Of a DNA stretch of 64,000 nt, positions 10,474 to 22,324 are shown in pieces. The stretch lies in assembly GCA_036898135.1 (NCBI GenBank), contig CM072519.1:43306839-43370838 (forward strand), written 5' to 3'. The DNA is from Oncomelania hupensis (taxonomy: Eukaryota > Mollusca > Gastropoda > Littorinimorpha > Pomatiopsidae). The notes below the pieces were generated by a model, which was not told where the DNA came from, did no database searches, and saw only the letters and a program-made list of their open reading frames with translations. Within the stretch, counting starts at the first letter, position 1, and each line of letters begins with the position of its first letter. A program made the translations under genes and the position numbers.

Positions 10474-10824
10474 ATGATCATTTAACTAGCGTACTCCATC
10501 TTCCTCTGTCACCAGCAACCCTCATGGCCTCGCTCAGTGTCAAGCCAGTCCATTCTCGAATGTTGTCCTCCCACCTCTTTTTCTGTCTCCCTCTTCTTTT
10601 GCTTCCTTGCACCGTGCCTTGTAGGATGATTTTGCAAGGCCTGATGATCTGGAGACGAGGCCATACCATCGGAGTTCCCGTTTCTTCATCACTGTGAGCA
10701 TGTCATCGTGTTGTTCAATGGCTTGCGTGATGGTCTGTCGGATATCGTTGTTGGTGATGTGCTGGATATAGGAACTAACCAGAAGTCTTCTGTAGAATCT
10801 CATCTCCATGCTTTGTATACTTAA
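10474..10824 (-). mobile_element. RTE-like LINE fragment, minus, first half
   Basis: On the minus strand it encodes EMRFYRRLLVSSYIQHITNN and later family motifs such as ITQAIEQHDDMLTVMKKREL. It continues at 11787-11999, because a DNA transposon has inserted at the CTTAA site (10820-10824 duplicated at 11787-11791). Confidence 0.85.
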
Positions 10825-11786
10825 CAGGGCTGAGATTTAGCAAGCCAGGCTAAGGAGCCAGCCGGGCTCCTAACCTGGGAAGTTGAAGTTGCCAAAATAT
10901 TTCTCAGGTTGCCAGACCCCTTGATTGAAAGCACGGTCATTTTTTTTAAACTGTATAACTATTGCAGCTAATAAACAAGATAAATTTCAACAACAACACT
11001 GTTTCATTTTTTAAAACAAGCACTGTATAATTTATTCATCATTGACATCCTCCTCCTCAATGTTCCAAAACTTGAAGGAGCTTGGGTGTGCCTTCTTCAG
11101 GCCAGCTAAGTCATCATCATCATCTACCTGAGCACTCAGACTCTCCAACAGTTCTTCTTCATCTAAATCAGCATATTCATCATTACCTTCAACTTCTCTG
11201 TCTTTTTTTTCCTCTTCTTGTCTCCCTCCCTCATCTCCCCCAGACTGAGACATTTCTATGATCTCGTCCTCTTTCATCTCTATCTCTTTGCCCTCAGCAG
11301 CACTCTTGGTTGTCTTCTTGGCCTGCTGTCCAAAAGCGCCACATCGTTCGAGATTGACAAAAGACTGAGAATGGGGAATATCGAAAGTACGGCAAGTCTC
11401 GCGTGACTCGTCAAGGAAGTCAGAGACTCGTTCCGATACACGCAAGGAAGCAAGAAGGCTAGGATCTCGCAGGGCAGTAGCGTTTTGCGGCGAGGGAAAG
11501 AAGAAAGTCTCGCGAGAAAAGGCTATTTTTACTTCGCAAATCCCTCGCTTTGCTAGCGTTACCTAACTTCCTAGCATGCATTGGGGTCTCCGGTGCTGAC
11601 TGCAGAAGCGGTTGGCGCGTGTTTTGTTTTACATTGCAAGTCAAAAGTCCGTGTACAGGTACAGAATCTCTACCACTGGCGGTATTTTCAAGTCGCCAGC
11701 CGGGCGAATGGTACCCCAAATCGAGCTCGCCACACACTATTTTTAGGGGCCATTGGCGAGTTGGCGAACGTTAAAGCTCAGCCCTG
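10825..11786. mobile_element. hAT-like non-autonomous DNA transposon (962 bp)
   Basis: The termini are perfect 10-bp inverted repeats, CAGGGCTGAG and CTCAGCCCTG, flanked by a 5-bp duplication CTTAA. Joining the flanks restores the interrupted RTE sequence, which confirms the borders. CAGGG termini are typical of hAT elements, although most hAT elements duplicate 8 bp, so the superfamily is an inference. No transposase is visible. It carries the acidic open frame at 11032-11445. Confidence 0.85.
11032..11445 (-). CDS. Unrecognised acidic protein frame inside hAT-like element
   Basis: The frame is 137 codons, begins MRVSERVSDFLDESRE and has a strongly acidic, Glu/Asp-rich second half with a run of five Asp, ending FKFWNIEEEDVNDE. 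I do not recognise the family. An AATAAA lies just after the stop on the minus strand. A pyrimidine-rich CCCCATTCTCAG before the TCTTTTGTCAATC codons could be a splice acceptor, so the real exon may start inside the frame. It does not look like a transposase. It could be a captured 3' exon of a host gene or a transposon accessory gene. Expression is unknown. Confidence 0.4.
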   Translation of the reverse strand: MRVSERVSDFLDESRETCRTFDIPHSQSFVNLERCGAFGQQAKKTTKSAAEGKEIEMKEDEIIEMSQSGGDEGGRQEEEKKDREVEGNDEYADLDEEELLESLSAQVDDDDDLAGLKKAHPSSFKFWNIEEEDVNDE

Positions 11787-11999
11787 CTTAATTGTAGATC
11801 TGCTGTGAGGGTCCATGTTTCGCAAGCGTATAGAAAGATGGAGATGACAAGGGAGCGCAGCAGCCTTACCTTGGAATATAGACTGATGGTTCTGTCTTTC
11901 CAAATGGGCTTCAATCTTGTCAGGGCAGCAGTTGTGTGTGCGATCCTGGAGAGGACTTCCTGTAGGGACCCATTGTCTGATACAATGGCTCCTAATCCG
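11787..11999 (-). mobile_element. RTE-like LINE fragment, minus, second half
   Basis: It continues the copy at 10474-10824 across the transposon. The minus-strand frame gives RLKPIWKDRTISLYSKVRLL and ISIFLYACETWTLTADLQ. The copy is 5'-truncated at 11999. Confidence 0.85.
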
Positions 12000-12490
12000 T
12001 TCACTCAACTTTTAGAAAATGCGAGGCCAGACCCACACACTCACAGAGTGGCGAATCAACTGAAACCATATAATCCCACCATATACTATGCTATATGTTG
12101 GTACAAAGAAGGATAGCAGCATAAATGAAATTATACAAAGGACACACAGTTCCAGATATAAAAGAAGGCTAGCAATGGGAAAAAAGTATAGAGAAGCACC
12201 AGTTTCCATGATAAATTAACAAAGGAGCCAAATCCACCGAGTCATTCTTAATAGACGTCAAACATGTACCTCCGTCTATAACACCAGTGATATTGATAGC
12301 GAAGGAAACATAGACACCGCTTCTTCTGGGTTTTTTTCTTACGCAAGTAAAAAAAAAATAATAACACGCAACTTACCAGGCATCAACAAAATAAAACCTT
12401 ACATTTTAGTAACAAAACTTTGTGTGCAAGTATATCCACACATCGAATGACAACATGCAACTGTTTATATGTTTATATAAAAAGTAATCA
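12000..12490. other. No gene seen
   Basis: AT-rich sequence with no supported frame or repeat family. Confidence 0.55.
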
Positions 12491-13031
12491 CCCCGTCGGG
12501 ATGCCGGGGTTTTTAGTATAAATAGTATCCCCACTTTCGGGAAATTCAGTGCTTAAATTCCCACTCTCTCAGTCTTTCTCATTTGTTCTTTCTCATTCAT
12601 ACTGTGTTCTAGTAATCTATTATACTATCTTCTTCTTCGCTAGACCAGTCACCTATGTTTTTTCTTGAAAACTCTTCCGGGACAAAACTCCTTATTTTAT
12701 GTGTGAGGTCTGTTGGATCAGCTTGGGAATATTGGACGCTTCCTGTCAAATGGTCACTGCGGCTTCCTATGATGTTATTATTAGGCATTTTATATGTATG
12801 TGTTGTGTTGATATTTTATAATGTTGTTTGAATTCTATTTTGTTTTTGTAAACGGGGGTTCGATAAATGAGAGTATGGCCTCAGCGTCCCTTGCGTGGGA
12901 TGTCTTTATTGTACAGTGACCGTCTGGTGGAGTGCCTTCAGTGTTACCACTAGGGTTGTTTCGGCAGATCTTTTATGCGGATCAGGGGCGAGTCCCTTTT
13001 CAGTGAAGTTGTGGTCTTGATTTTGTGGTCC
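12491..13031 (+). repeat. Family D retroposon, copy 1
   Basis: It opens with CCCCGTCGGGATGCCGGGG and a TATA-like AGTATAAATAGTATCCCC. It shares long blocks with 37198-37514, 51211-51795 and 58110-58605, such as GTTTTTGTAAACGGGGGTTC and CCTCAGCGTCCC. The 3' end runs into GTGGTC before being cut by a SINE B fragment. No coding capacity is seen. Confidence 0.8.
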
Positions 13032-13330
13032 TTCGTATGAGAGTATAAACCGAGACCTAGTCTGTGCCCGCACGCATTCCATAGCATGGCCTTTAAAGAT
13101 CCTGACGCTCATGTCCTAGATAGGTGAATCCAGGCTACACAAATACACCCCCAAAACGTACTAGGTTCCTTCTCCCAATCCCCGGTTGCTCAGGGTCATG
13201 CGCATTCGTCTGTGCGTTAGACTATGCGCCCAAAAGTTGCAGGTACAATGTGCGCCTCGGGCGACTTGAGTTAGATCTATCATAAGCTCTTTGGTTAGAT
13301 CCCGTATCCCAGCACCTTGATCAAAACATG
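13032..13330 (+). repeat. SINE B body fragment
   Basis: It shares GAGAGTATAAACCGAG and GATCCTGACGCTCATGTCCT with the copy at 2386, and ends near CCAGCACCTTGATC. Confidence 0.75.
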
Positions 13331-13331
13331 C

Positions 13332-13526
13332 GTTGTGGCCAAGTGAGCTAAGGCGGGACTAACTTGACTTGTCCACAGGCCAGAAACCAATGGCGCCTGA
13401 CAGGTGTGGGATCGATCCAGTATCTGGGCGTTATGTTTCTCCGAATATTATTTAATTTCGACTCAGGCAACGTCTCGGGGGTTTTCTCCGGGTACTCCGG
13501 TTGGCTCTCCCAGCAAAATGTCTTCC

Positions 13527-13560
<34 letters not shown>

Positions 13561-13645
13561 ATTAATATTAGATAGGTCGGGTTTGAGCGCGCAACAGGCT
13601 TTGACTACGCCTTCCCCATGGGAGGCTGCCCAGAATTTCTCGATA
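13332..13645 (+). repeat. SINE family E, tRNA-derived
   Basis: The A-box-like TGGCCAAGTGAGCTAAGGC and B-box-like GTGGGATCGATCCAG mark a tRNA-like head. The body has GGGGGTTTTCTCCGGGTACT and ends GACTACGCCTTCCCC. A (CA)n array (13530-13557) interrupts it. A second locus is at 61075-61560. Confidence 0.7.
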
Positions 13646-14035
13646 AAAAGATACAACAAAGCGTTACACTCCTCCCCCCACCTCCTCTCCCACATCCTCC
13701 CCCCCCCCTAAAATAAAAGTTGGCATGATCGCTTTTCTTTTTTGTTTATTTTTCATTGTTTCGTTTATTTCCTTCTTCTCACATTTCTTGTCTAATTTCT
13801 TTCTTTCTTTCTTTCTTTATTTCTTTTCTTTCTTTTTCCTCTTTCCTTTTTTTTCCTCATTAAGTCTTTTAGTATCGTTCTCGCCTAACTTTATACGTAC
13901 TGTACACGTACTGTGAATATTGTAGGCCTAATATTTTGACTTTTTATTTATTTATTTAGTTTTGTTTCACCTGTTTTGCTTTTGTAGTTGCTTGTTGGGT
14001 TCTCTTGACAGAAAGTGTCAACACGTTTAGTGTTC
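13646..14035. other. No gene; T-rich
   Basis: A pyrimidine-rich stretch produces a Phe/Ser/Leu-rich frame at 13725-13916 that I do not regard as coding. Confidence 0.6.
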
Positions 14036-14244
14036 AATGCCCTATTTCTGTCGCACGGACTTTAAAGATCCTGACGCTCGTGACCTATTCTGGTGAGTGT
14101 CAGCTAAATAAATACACCCCCAGCAAGCAGGAAGTCCTTTTTTCCCATCCCCGATCCACGAGGATTGTGCCCCTTTGTCTGAAGAGTTAGACTAAGCTCT
14201 TGAGCTTAAATAGCGCTCTATAAGAACACTAAACAAACAAACAA
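14036..14244 (+). repeat. SINE B fragment with CAAA/TAAA tail
   Basis: It contains GATCCTGACGCTCGTGACC, the conserved body motif, then AAATAGCGCTCTATAAGAAC and a CAAACAAACAAATAAATAAA tail. Confidence 0.7.
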
Positions 14245-14907
14245 ATAAATAAAGGGCGATGTCGTGTTCTGGATATCGCGTTTTGGACCCAGAAGGTTGA
14301 GAGGAGATTACATCTGAGTTTAAGGTGTAAATTGTTGCAGTTGCGAGCTCGTGTCTTGAGACTGGTTGAAATAAAAATGGTCACCCAAGGAGTTGGATTA
14401 CAATATCGACTGAGGTGTTGCACTCATGGCTATAGATCATATTGCTGGATAACGCAGACGACAATGAGAAGTTTGAGAGATAGATTGTTCTTTTGTAGCC
14501 CTTTCCTAGATCAAAGAGCTGCTTATAGCCGGAAACAGCATCTAAATGAAGCCAGTCAAGTGGCTTGACCTGCAGTTTTGATGCGCACCGTTCTAGTATG
14601 CCCTGGGCACCTTAAGCGATTCTGAAAGACCTTAATTTATAGGCGTGTCTTTTGAATCTGCCATCTACCTTTCTCTGGACACAAAGACAATACGGGGGAG
14701 GTCAAACACCGTATAAACCGTCATTACACAAGTCGACAGCTGTGAAAACATTCTCCGATCTCTGTCATAATTGGAACCAGCGTAGCGGCCGGTGTGACAT
14801 CGCCACAGTTCCTAGTATCTTAGCTGGGCTGGGAGCGAATGGGAGCATTCTGATTGGTCGACGCGTTACAAAATTCGACGCATGCGCACAGTGCTATCAT
14901 AGTATTC
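14245..14907. other. No gene seen
   Basis: Short frames (14332-14568 and 14652-14918) lack recognisable domains. Confidence 0.5.
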
Positions 14908-14994
14908 GTAAGGGTTAGGGTTAGGGTTTGGGTTAGAGTTAGAGTTTAGGGTTGGGGTTAGGGTTTGGGTTAGGGTTAGGGTTATGACGCCAAA
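14908..14994 (+). repeat. Interstitial telomere-like TTAGGG array
   Basis: About a dozen TTAGGG units with variants (TTTGGG, TTAGAG, TTGGGG) run without a break. Both flanks contain CGCATGCGC, so a short inverted motif brackets the array. Confidence 0.85.
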
Positions 14995-16064
14995 AAACTT
15001 CGTGAAAAAGCCGGCCCGACATGACCTGGCGCATGCGCAAAGGCGCTCGGATAAACTAGGAGACCCGGAACTTGAAGGATGTGACACCGGCAATCGTATT
15101 ATCTTGAAGCATAGAGCCACCTTTTTTTTAAAACTGTTTTATGCGTCTAGACACTAGCACGACATATGTAATCAAAGACACATAGAAACAGTGAAATTCT
15201 AAACTGTAAGACTCTTTGGATTAAACTTTTTAATCTTGCAGTGACGTTTTGTTTATTTATTTTTTTATTTATTTATTTATTTATTTTTACATATTAAGGC
15301 AAGATTGATATTTTGAAATGAAATGTTACAACGAAATACAGCAATCGTAAAGTAAAATGGTCCAGTGATAAATAGTTCAATATAAAATTATCAAATATGC
15401 AACTGAAATTCTGAAATCCATAAGTGAAATTCCTAAATTTTGAATTTCTATTCAATTCAGTTCACTGTGTGTACCGTCTGTTCACCGACTAGGTGATTTT
15501 AGACGTGTGGTTGATTTTAAGTAAATCTGAATGAAATGTTGTTATCCTAAAATAACGCTCCAAAATATTAACATGAAGTTCCCAAATTTTGAAGTAAAAC
15601 TGTGCAAAATGACACAGAATCTAGTATATTTTAAAAATAAACATTTTAAACAATAATTCAGATCCTCCAGTAAAATGTTCAAACCTGGAATCCAAATTCT
15701 GAATTATTCAATTTAAATTATGAAATCCGGAACAGAAAAATAACTTTCCATGCAGACTTATTTATTTATGCTGAATACATTTTGTTTGGTCTTTGTTAAT
15801 ACAACTGAGAATAGGGCTTTCTCTCAAAACTAGTGTGATTGCCTTCATTCAGTCAATAATCTCTTAACCACGATGTTAACGTTTAATCTATAATATTGTC
15901 TTTTACGTTCATTGCCATTTTATTCAATGGGCGTCTGGAGCAGTATAAGTTTGACTCTGGTCTGGGCTGCGCGTTCTGCAGCTCTACGAGCTCATAAGTT
16001 TGCCATGTAACAGTAATTACAGGAATAATTCTGAGGTTGGGTAACGGAAGACTTGTAAATAAAA
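14995..16064. other. No gene; AT-rich
   Basis: Contains TTTA repeats (15245-15290) and many scattered GAAATTC/TGAAATT words at 15300-15720, perhaps an old degenerate repeat. No supported frame. Confidence 0.5.
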
Positions 16065-16240
16065 GAAAGAAAGAAAGAAAGAAATTTCTCTTATATAGCG
16101 CACTTACAAGCTCAGAGAGCTTCTCAAGGTGCTGGCCCGTAATATCCAGCATTCACAAAATAGTTTGCTGAAGTCAGGATTCATACCCACGTCGCCCACG
16201 ACGCACTCACACAAGTCGTGCGCTCTGACCATATGAATTA
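16065..16240 (-). repeat. Probable tRNA-derived SINE remnant, minus
   Basis: On the minus strand a head with a B-box-like GTGGGTATGAATCC is followed by AGCACCTTGAGAAGC and TATAAGAG, then a CTTT tail. This layout resembles family B 3' ends. The call is tentative. Confidence 0.4.
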
Positions 16241-16317
16241 TGTGTGATATGAACATATTCAGTAATGGCGTGTGTGTGTGTGTTTTTGTGTGTGGGTGTA
16301 CGGGGTCTTTCCCCCTC

Positions 16318-16318
16318 C

Positions 16319-16367
<49 letters not shown>
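16318..16367. repeat. (CT)n microsatellite
   Basis: A near-pure CT dinucleotide array, with a GT-rich stretch just upstream. Confidence 0.95.
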
Positions 16368-16371
<4 letters not shown>

Positions 16372-16717
16372 GTCTTGATGTTTCGTTAGATTTAGGGGCT
16401 GAGCAAAACGCAGGTATAAGTAGTCGCTGGTCAGTGTTTAATACCTCTGTAATTGTCTGCATTTAACGTGTCTCTTTTCTCTTTATATAATGAACATATT
16501 ATTCCAACTGACCAATCATCAGGAATTTTACCAATGGTTAATACCAGATTAAATAATATTATAATAGTATCAAACAATTTAGAAGAAGATGCTTTTAAAC
16601 TTCATTCAAAATACAGTCAACACCACAAGCTTTATTATTCCTTAATTTACCGATAGCTTTTATAACGTCATCACGTGTTATTTCGGTAGTCAGACTAGAA
16701 ATATCCAATCACACTAC
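16368..16717. other. No gene seen
   Basis: AT-rich. The frame at 16453-16656 has no recognisable domain. Confidence 0.5.
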
Positions 16718-16935
16718 TGAGCGGATGGGTGACCGCAAAACGTGAAGCGACAAATAACAACGCCCCCAGTTGACTCAACTGTGATTGAGTACCTACTCTT
16801 TTAAGGGTGGAGGAAGGTAAAGCAGCGATGGAGAGAGATGGGCATCACCCTCATTACGCTGGCCCAAGATAAGTGTGATCTCCAACATCACGCTCCCCTA
16901 CGGCCACAAGGCTATGGGACTACCTTTAACTTTTT
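16718..16935 (+). repeat. Chimeric tRNA/5S SINE, 5'-truncated copy
   Basis: It begins within the 5S-like part (GCGGATGGGTGACCGC) and shares AACAACGCCCCCAGTTGACT and CTGGCCCAAGATAAGTGT with 45711-46005. It ends GGGACTACCTTTAAC plus a T run. Confidence 0.8.
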
Positions 16936-16944
16936 TTTTTTACC

Positions 16945-17105
16945 TACTGAGCGACCGGGGATGGGGGAAAGAACCTAGTGCTTGCTGGGTATATTTGTGC
17001 AGCAGGCACTCACTCGTCTAGGACTTGAGCGTCAGGACCTTTAAAAGTCCGAGCGATAGAATGCATGCGTACACAGAAAAGACTTCGGTTTATACTCTCA
17101 TCCGA
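16945..17105 (-). repeat. SINE B fragment, minus
   Basis: The reverse complement has GAGTATAAACCGAAG, TCCTGACGCTCAAGTCCT and AAGCACTAGGTTCTTTCCCC, matching family B. Confidence 0.7.
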
Positions 17106-17494
17106 ATGTTTGCAGGGTTTGCTAGAAGCATTGTCATCTGTGATTGGTCAAGTACCGTGGTACATGTGAAGTTTTAGTCACACGCTTCTTGGCCAATGAG
17201 ACAACAAAGGCCTTGGTAGAAATTGATGCATCCTGTGTTGTCATGTCCATATTTTTTAAACAACCTACCCCACCCCCCACCCCCCCCCACAACACCTCTC
17301 ACCTCTCCTACCGCTCCCCCCACCCCCAGAAAAAAAGAATTCCATAGCTAGGGACCTTTGAAAAATAAGCTAGATTTTGAAAATGTTAATTCGTGGTTCT
17401 AGAAGAGAAAACTGTATATTTCAGAATTATATTGTGCAGATGTTGTTGGTGCTGTACAGCACACTATCTCTATCACGTGATTGTAGACTTCAAA
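17106..17494. other. No gene seen
   Basis: Includes a C-rich run (17265-17330). No supported frame. Confidence 0.5.
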
Positions 17495-18602
17495 ACATCT
17501 CTATCCCGTGTTTGTAGACTTCAAGAAAGCGTTTGAGGAGTCTGGCATGCAGCTCTATGGGCAACCATGAAAGTTTACAACATCAGCCCTATAATTATTG
17601 AAGTCATCAAAAGCCTGTACGACAAGGCTACACCAGTGCAGTCCTCCACAACAGCGCCATCGGAAACTAGTTCAGAACAACAATCGGTGTGCGTCAAGGA
17701 TGCCTACTCTCTCCAACACTCTTCAAAACCTTCCTAGAGCGCATCATGTCATATGCCCTTGCATATCACAAAGGCACAGTCCGGATAGGGGGTAGAGCAA
17801 TTTCCAACCTTCGTTTTGCGGATGACATTGATGGATTGGCTGGAGAGGAACAAGAACTTGAACAGTTGGTACAGAGGCTTGAAACCATCTCCAGAGCCGA
17901 TGGAATGGAAATAAGTGCAAAGAAGACCAAAATGATGACCAACAACACCAATGGCATCAACATGGACATCAAAGTCCAAGGACAAATCCCTCAACATAGT
18001 GCATAGCTTCAAATATTTGGGAGCCATTGTATCAGACAATGTATCCCAACAGGAAGTAATCTCCAGGATCGCACAAACAACTGCTGCCCTGACAAGGTTG
18101 AAGCCCATTTGGAAAGACAGGACCATCAGTCTACGTTCCAAGGTAAAGCTGCTGCGCTCCCTTGTCCTCTCCATCTTCTTATACGTTTCCGAAACATGGA
18201 CCCTCACAGCAGATCTACAACGAAGAATACAAAGCATGGAGATGAGGTGCTACAGAAGACTTCTGGGACTTTCGTATACCCAGCACATTACCAACGACGA
18301 AGTCCGACAGACCATCACACAAGCCATTGGACAACACGATGACATGCTCACAGTGGTGAAGAAACGGAAACTCCTATGATATTTCCACGTCACCAGAGCA
18401 CCCTGCAAGGCACGGTTCAAGGAGGCAGAAGAAGAGGGAGACAGAAAAAGATGTGAGAGGACAACATTCGAGAATGGACTGTCTTGACACTGAGCGAAGC
18501 TATGAGGATTGCAGAGGACATATAAAAGTGGAGTATGCTGGTTATACGATCATCTGTGGTGCCCCTATGACCTTCTAGGTACGGGATAGAACAGGATAGG
18601 AT
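17495..18602 (+). mobile_element. RTE-like LINE, 5'-truncated 1.1-kb copy
   Basis: It starts in the reverse transcriptase with DFKKAFEESGMQLYG. It includes RQGCLLSPTLF, the catalytic FADD box in LRFADDIDGLAGEEQELEQ, and then the C-terminal KYLGAIVSDN and TWTLTADLQRRIQSMEM blocks. Frameshifts and stops break the frame. The end is a degenerate GGATA tail. Confidence 0.9.
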
Positions 18603-18853
18603 GGGTCTGTGCAGAGGAATAAAACTCGTACCTTAAAAGTGGTCGTAAAACGGCTTGAAGGAAGTAGATAGTAGATGTAGCTGATCATTTAAAAAGGCAT
18701 TGTTTACTTTTGATGAAAACGAATTTACCCTAAAATTCGCATTGTTATTACATTGAGTCACTGACCGGTATATTATTGTTATTCTGTTTCGTATGAGAAG
18801 ATATTGGTATACTTTTTTTTAATTGATCGCTAGTTCGTTGCTCAAACCAACTG
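18603..18853. other. No gene seen
   Basis: AT-rich spacer between two RTE insertions. Confidence 0.5.
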
Positions 18854-18904
18854 TTGTGCCCCTACGACCTCTGAGTTATGGGACAGGATAGGATAGGATA
18901 GGAT
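18854..18904 (+). mobile_element. RTE 3' tail only, about 50 bp
   Basis: Contains GTGCCCCTACGACCTC...GAGTTATGGGACA followed by three GGATA units. It is an extremely 5'-truncated insertion. Confidence 0.85.
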
Positions 18905-19920
18905 TTCTTCAATCGAACTCAAACCGCGGCGATCTGAAAAGTTCGCTAGTACAAAAGTCGGAATATAAAATACATTTTTAGTTTTTAAATTTTTATTGAT
19001 TGCATTTTGGTTCTGATAGGGAGTGGGAGTGATTTCCCCGGATTTAACGGAACATCAGTACCATAGTGCGCTCTTTGACCCTATTTATGAGTGAAAATGC
19101 TTCTTCAAAAGTGCATTTTTGGTGTCTGGGGTAGGGTAGCCTAGGGTCTATTTTATCAACCTAAAACGATAAACCTTACGAGCAATTTTTGTCATGTGTT
19201 ATGTCTCTTAATAGATGCTATTTTTAGCTAAAAAATATTGGCTAACCGTTGATGTTAATAGGCACAATACGACGGAATGTATTCATTTTAAAAAAAAAAT
19301 ACTTTCTAAAGTTATTTCTTGGTGACAGTTTTTTTTCAATAGGGCAACACTCGCTATGAATGTTAAAAGGATCTGGCGAAGGAGCGCGGTCTAAGTGGGT
19401 CCCTTTAAATAAGGTCGCTATGTTACTCTCCACCTCTGCAGAAAGCTCGGAGGCGATATGAAAGGAGGACAAAATAAAATGATTTAACCCACATACAGGA
19501 AGAATGTGACAGTCTTTGCTGCACTGAGAAACTTGCAAAGAAGGGTTAAGAGGATTACTGTGTATTGAACCAAAAGGAAAACCAACCCCAAAAAAACACT
19601 ATTTGAACACGCTTGGGAAATTAGAACGAGAGATTACACTAGCTCAGTGGAGTTACACAAAGGCTGTGCAGTGGCGTTACACAATGGTTGTGCAGCTGAT
19701 TTTAATAACAGGACAATAGCTCTTGCACCAAAATAAACTTTTACGCTAAAAGCAGTGTTATTTAACTGTCACCAAAAGTGTTTACAATTCTATAGCGCAA
19801 CAACAACAAACAACACTGTTATGTGACTTCCCTGGTGAAAACCATCAACCACTGTGTTACAAACGTCGCCGTCGTTACCATCGCCGTCACCATCACCAGG
19901 ATCTACACAACGGCGACGAC
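18905..19920. other. No gene; possible 5' UTR of the receptor at the end
   Basis: The minus frame at 19242-19538 has no recognisable domain. Upstream of the ATG at 19921 the receptor frame is open back to a TAA at about 19747 but contains no other ATG, so part of this stretch may be 5' UTR. Confidence 0.45.
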
Positions 19921-20079
19921 ATGGCATCCTCCACGCTCTTACTCGCTCTCTCTCCAACAACCCTCCCTCCGTACATTAACTCCTTCATCCACATCAACGA
20001 CAGCGACAAGGACCTTGAGGAGATCGGCAACAGCAGCAACAGGGCCGTGGGGGGCATCAGTGATGATGGCGATAATAAG
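19921..20079 (+). CDS. Candidate first coding exon of FMRFamide-receptor-like GPCR
   Basis: The ATG sits in CGACGACATGGC, with a G at +4. The 53 codons encode an extracellular-type N-terminus beginning MASSTLLLALSPTTLPPY, with two N-glycosylation sequons (NDS and NSS) and an acidic end (DDGDNK). A splice donor AAG|GTGTGT closes it in phase 0. The next exon at 33261 begins in phase 0 with TM1, so the join keeps the frame. The short, glycosylated, acidic stretch before TM1 is what peptide receptors usually have. The link over a 13-kb intron is an inference. It could instead be an unrelated frame. Confidence 0.5.
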
Positions 20080-20212
20080 GTGTGTATGTTTGGTTGGTTA
20101 GTTGACGTATTGATTGATTGTGTTTGTATTTTAAGTTCGTTGATTTATTTTTATCGATGACTCAGAGTAGATTATCGGTTTTATTTGATTTTCTCCATAT
20201 ATATATGCATCT

Positions 20213-20460
<248 letters not shown>

Positions 20461-20668
20461 TTGATTGTTCTTATATTGCGCTTTACTAGTTCAAAGAGCG
20501 GCTGAAGGCGCTGCCGTAAACTCTTTCGCTGCGCACTGCCTAATAACGTCCTAGCCAACAAAGCGATTAAGCACAAAACGCAATTAGCCTGCTGTATAGC
20601 AAGTTGTGTTATCATCACTTCAGCTCATCTGGCAAGGGCCGCCTTTGCCCAATGCGAATGTACAGGCA
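20461..20668 (+). repeat. SINE/LINE 3'-end-like spacer between opposed arrays
   Basis: It begins GATTGTTCTTATATTGCGC and contains GAAGGCGCTGCC, a layout seen at other element ends (14213 and 37098). It separates (ATCT)n from (GATA)n. Confidence 0.4.
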
Positions 20669-21610
<942 letters not shown>

Positions 21611-21662
21611 TCAGTGCTTATAGGGTCCAGCGGACTGCCAAGAGCCGAATCAGGACTACACA
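21611..21662 (-). repeat. Family D 3' end (minus), source of the GATA tail
   Basis: On the minus strand it reads TAGTCCTGATTCGGCTCTTG then CAGTCCGCTGGACCC and ATAAGCACTGAC, immediately followed by (CTAT)n. The giant array therefore sits exactly where this element's tail should be. Confidence 0.8.
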
Positions 21663-22031
21663 GGCGGGAAAAAAATCTGGATTTACAAACTTCTATGAGA
21701 ACGTATTTTTTGTTTTATTGGTGTGGTGTTGTTGTTTTGTTGTTTGTTTGTTTTACAATTTTAAAACAAATTGAACGGATTTGAAAGTAGACTGCACATA
21801 TTTATTATTTTGAATGTTTGCATGAATCACTTTTGAATCGATTGAGTCGCCATCTTTCGATAGAAGTCTTCTAGTGCGTTGATAATTAGGCTACAGATCT
21901 GAAAAATGCGATGACCCGCTTTTCTTTTCTTTTTTTTTTGTTTTTGTTACTAAGACAAGGTTGAGACCTTAATACAATATTAGAAGAGAGTCTACCACTC
22001 CACGTCTTGACATTTTTATCTGATGTACCTT
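21663..22031. other. No gene seen
   Basis: AT-rich with a GTTT-rich stretch. No supported frame. Confidence 0.55.
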
Positions 22032-22087
22032 TATTTCATAATCTGTGGTGCCCCAACGACCTCAGAATTATGGGATAGGATAGGACC
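22032..22087 (+). mobile_element. RTE 3' tail only
   Basis: ATCTGTGGTGCCCCAACGAC is followed by the TTATGGGATAGGATAGG tail. The insertion is strongly 5'-truncated. Confidence 0.85.
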
Positions 22088-22324
22088 TTTATTTATTTGT
22101 TGTTTTTTTAATGGGTAGTTTATATTAAGTGTATCGTCAACGAAGCTCTTGAGTTATATAACTTCCACCCTGAAGATTTGGGGCATTTGCGAGTCCTATA
22201 AAAAGTCAAATACAATTATTGGCAAGTTCAGATGCAAGGAATATGTCTCGGAATCGAAATAAAACAGAGAGGAGAGAGAGAGAGAGAGAGAGGGGGGGGG
22301 AGTGGTGAGGGATAGGCGTATATA

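Noticed and set aside
12491..13031. Solo LTR of a retrovirus-like element
   Set aside because: The TATA and AATAAA positions look LTR-like. However, the sister copy at 37198 has a 15-20 bp duplication and a simple-repeat tail, which fits non-LTR retrotransposition, not integrase (4-6 bp).
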